Assembly: GCA_005656395.1 (NCBI GenBank)
Contig: SRSI01000009.1
Location: 1,240,001-1,304,000 of the forward strand
Direction of reading: 5' to 3'
Length of the DNA: 64,000 nt
DNA from: Strongyloides papillosus
Taxonomy: Eukaryota; Nematoda; Chromadorea; Rhabditida; Strongyloididae
Shown here: in pieces, positions 62,054 through 64,000 of the stretch
How the letters are laid out: each line of letters begins with the position of its first letter
How positions within the stretch are numbered: the first letter of the stretch is position 1
Position numbers and translations under genes: made by a program
The notes under the pieces: generated by a model
Told to the model about the DNA's origin: nothing
The model's input: only the letters and a program-made list of their open reading frames with translations
Database searches by the model: none

Positions 62054-64000
62054 ATGGCGGCTATTATTAACTATGCAATATTGAAAAAAAGTCTTTGTAC
62101 GTTTTTTCCTCTATAACATTTTTATTTTTTTCTTTGTATATTATTTAGGTATCATTATATTGTTTTTATTCTATTCAATAGATGGAGAAAATAATTTAGA
62201 GTTAATAGATGGACGTATGTGTATGACAGTTGAACATTCAAGATCAACTTCAAATTCATCAACATATTATGAATGTGTTCCTTTATCAGAAAGTGATAAT
62301 GAGCAATATAGAATAAAAGGAAAATATTTAGGAATTTGGACATTAAGAAAATGTCAAAAAAATTTCGAATTTGATGAAGCACAACAAAAATGCAATGAAA
62401 AAAGAAAGTTACATAGACAACCAGCAACTGGTGAAAATAATGAATGCCAAGCATCAAATGTTAATCCAATTGAAGGCGGTGAATGTAATTGGCTTACAGC
62501 TACTTTACAAAATGATCCTTATAGTAGAAATCATTTCTTACAATGTTCTATAACAATTCCGGGTGAATATTGTGGAGAATGGGTTAGAATGCCATGTGCA
62601 CCAGGCACCGTTTTTGAGTTTGCTCAACAAATTTGTGTTGCTGAAGAGATAGATAATAATAATGAATGTGGAAAAAGTGGTGGATCACCAGTATGCCCTT
62701 GTTCAGGATCAAGTGGAACATGTCCCGGTATTAGTATTTGTATTTCTAGTATTTGTTGTCAACAACAACAATCTGATCCATCTATGCAAATGCTTCAACA
62801 AGCTCCATTTATGCAACAACCTTTATGTATTGGAACAGGAGCAAGACCTATTGGACCATGTCAATTAAATTCATGTCCAAGTAATTATGAATGTCAAGAT
62901 GGAATTGGTTGTTGTCCAACAATTCCTTCTGATTCATTAAGTAATATTATTTCGGTAAGTGTAAAAGTTTGTCCAGGTTCTAGTATTGTACCAATTGGTA
63001 CATGTACCAATGGAAATACATGTCCATCAGGGACTTTCTGTAATGAAAAAGTTAATGGCTGCTGTCCACAATTAGAAGATAAAAAATTTACTGTAATAAT
63101 GTTATGTCCAAATGGAAAACCAGCTGTCGGAACTTGTAATGCAAATAATTTGTGTCCTCAAGGGCAAAATTGTTTTAAAGGAGCATGTTGTCAATTGTCT
63201 ACATGTCCATTGGGTCAACAACCACAAGGATTTTGTAATTCAGGAGCCTGTAGTAATGGTGGAACTTGTTATCAATCAACTTGTTGTCAATCAGTTGAAA
63301 TAATAAAATTACCTATTTGTTCAAATGGTCAAGCATCAACAGTACCGTGTACAATGTCAAATCAGTGTGGTGCTGGTTTTGAATGTAGTAATGGAGGTTG
63401 CTGCCCTATTCCATTTTGTCCAAATGGTATTCAAGCTCTTTCACGATGTAATGGACCTTGTGGTGCAGGAACAACATGCTTAGAAGGTCTTTGTTGTCCA
63501 TTACCAAAATGTCCAAGTGGTGAACTTGCAAACACAATGTGTACACAAAATAGAGATTGTGGTATAGGTTCCGATTGTACAAATAATGGATGTTGTCCAT
63601 TACCACAATGCCCTAGTGGAAACTTCGCTTCATGTAGATGTGGAGCTGGATCAGGAGGAAAATCGTGTCCTTTAGGACAAACATGTATTAATGGAGGATG
63701 TTGTATGTTACCATTATGTCCTAATGGAATTCAAGCTGTCTCATTGTGTACAGCATCTTTTCAATGTGGTATTGGAATGGAATGTGTAAATTCTGGTTGT
63801 TGTGCCTTACCAACATGTAGTAATGGTAAAGCTGCATCAGAAAGATGTCAAATGGGTGGTTGTCCACCAAATAAAATATGTGAGAATGGTGTTTGTTGTG
63901 ATATTCCCGTATGTTCAACAACAGGTATGATTCCTGCACACTTTTGTGGTATGGGTAATTCTTGTCCACAAAATTTCTATTGTGAAAGACAAGGTTGCTG
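62054..64000 (+). CDS. secreted chitin-binding / lustrin-type Cys-rich repeat protein (5' part)
   Basis: Exon 1 is 62054-62096; a 52-bp intron follows; exon 2 runs from 62149 and is open to the window end, so the gene is truncated here. The join gives a signal peptide (start MAAIINYAILKKSL, core CIIILFLFYS) cleaved before DGENN. Two divergent peritrophin-like chitin-binding domains follow: YYECVP..GIWTLRKC..FEFDEAQQKC and HFLQC..GEWVRMPC..FEFAQQIC. After these come about eleven complete lustrin-like modules and a cut twelfth. Each is about 30-45 residues of the form CPxG, then C, then C..G..C, then CC, with clear examples ending GCCPLP and GCCALP. Likely an extracellular matrix, cuticle or eggshell component. 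No internal stop is seen over 1.85 kb. Confidence 0.85.

Noticed and set aside
62155..63969. Several short frames on both strands within the lustrin-repeat exon
   Set aside because: They are shadows of the continuous Cys-rich frame that runs open from 62149 to the window end.
1..64000. Search by eye for CRISPR arrays, bacterial operons, rRNA, tRNA genes and transposase genes
   Set aside because: No spaced direct repeats, tRNA B-box plus cloverleaf, rRNA-like GC-rich block or transposase/reverse-transcriptase motif was found; tRNAs could still be missed without a covariance search.

Overview
The window looks like nuclear DNA of a parasitic or free-living nematode, most likely clade IV Strongyloididae (Strongyloides-like). 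It is extremely AT-rich. Most introns are only 38-52 bp. It carries a nematode cuticle collagen, a DUF229 secreted protein, a nematode-type serpentine receptor and a lustrin-repeat protein. Several start codons sit shortly after a pyrimidine-plus-AG site typical of spliced-leader trans-splicing. Species cannot be fixed from sequence alone.

Layout. 1.2-3.9 kb: MAP4K/GCK-I kinase (+). 6.7-9.3 kb: mrg-1 chromodomain protein and an orphan 485-aa protein (+). 9.9 kb: RPB10 (-). 10.9-13.9 kb: DDX56-type helicase followed 157 bp later by cdk-7 (+), a possible operon. 14.1-15.0 kb: ITM2/BRI BRICHOS protein (-). 18.8-20.3 kb: MFSD8/CLN7-like transporter (+), tail to tail with an UNC-93-like transporter (-, 20.8-22.1 kb). 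22.8-23.4 kb: 159-aa membrane-anchored orphan (+). 23.4-26.9 kb: three minus-strand genes, GCAT, FAD synthase and a 134-aa membrane orphan. 27.2-29.0 kb: ABHD17-like hydrolase (+). 29.2-30.9 kb: eIF2D (-). 31.6-32.5 kb: cuticle collagen (-). 32.9-34.9 kb: DUF229 protein (+). 35.7-42.1 kb: rod-1/KNTC1 kinetochore protein, 2107 aa (+), with less AT-rich codons than its neighbours. 42.8-43.9 kb: chemoreceptor-type GPCR (+). 44.1-45.1 kb: decayed Cys-rich gene (-). 45.7-46.7 kb: RagA/B GTPase (+). 49.5-60.6 kb: EVI5-type Rab GAP with very long introns (+). 62.05 kb to the window end: secreted chitin-binding plus lustrin-repeat protein, cut by the window edge (+).

Most genes are conserved housekeeping or cell-biology genes: transcription (RPB10, CDK7, MRG-1), ribosome biogenesis (DDX56), translation (eIF2D), nutrient signalling (RagA), Rab traffic (EVI5), mitosis (ROD) and cofactor or amino-acid metabolism (FLAD1, GCAT). 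Mixed among them are nematode matrix genes (collagen, lustrin, DUF229) and orphans. I see no cluster that looks like one dedicated new system. The most unusual items are the probably metal-dead DUF229 protein, the ITM2 gene with an intron at its pro-peptide cleavage site, a possible internal promoter making a coiled-coil-only EVI5 isoform, the codon-usage contrast of rod-1 and a small structured island near 61.9 kb. All exon joins were worked out by hand from reading frame, GT-AG sites and family homology; there is no transcript evidence.
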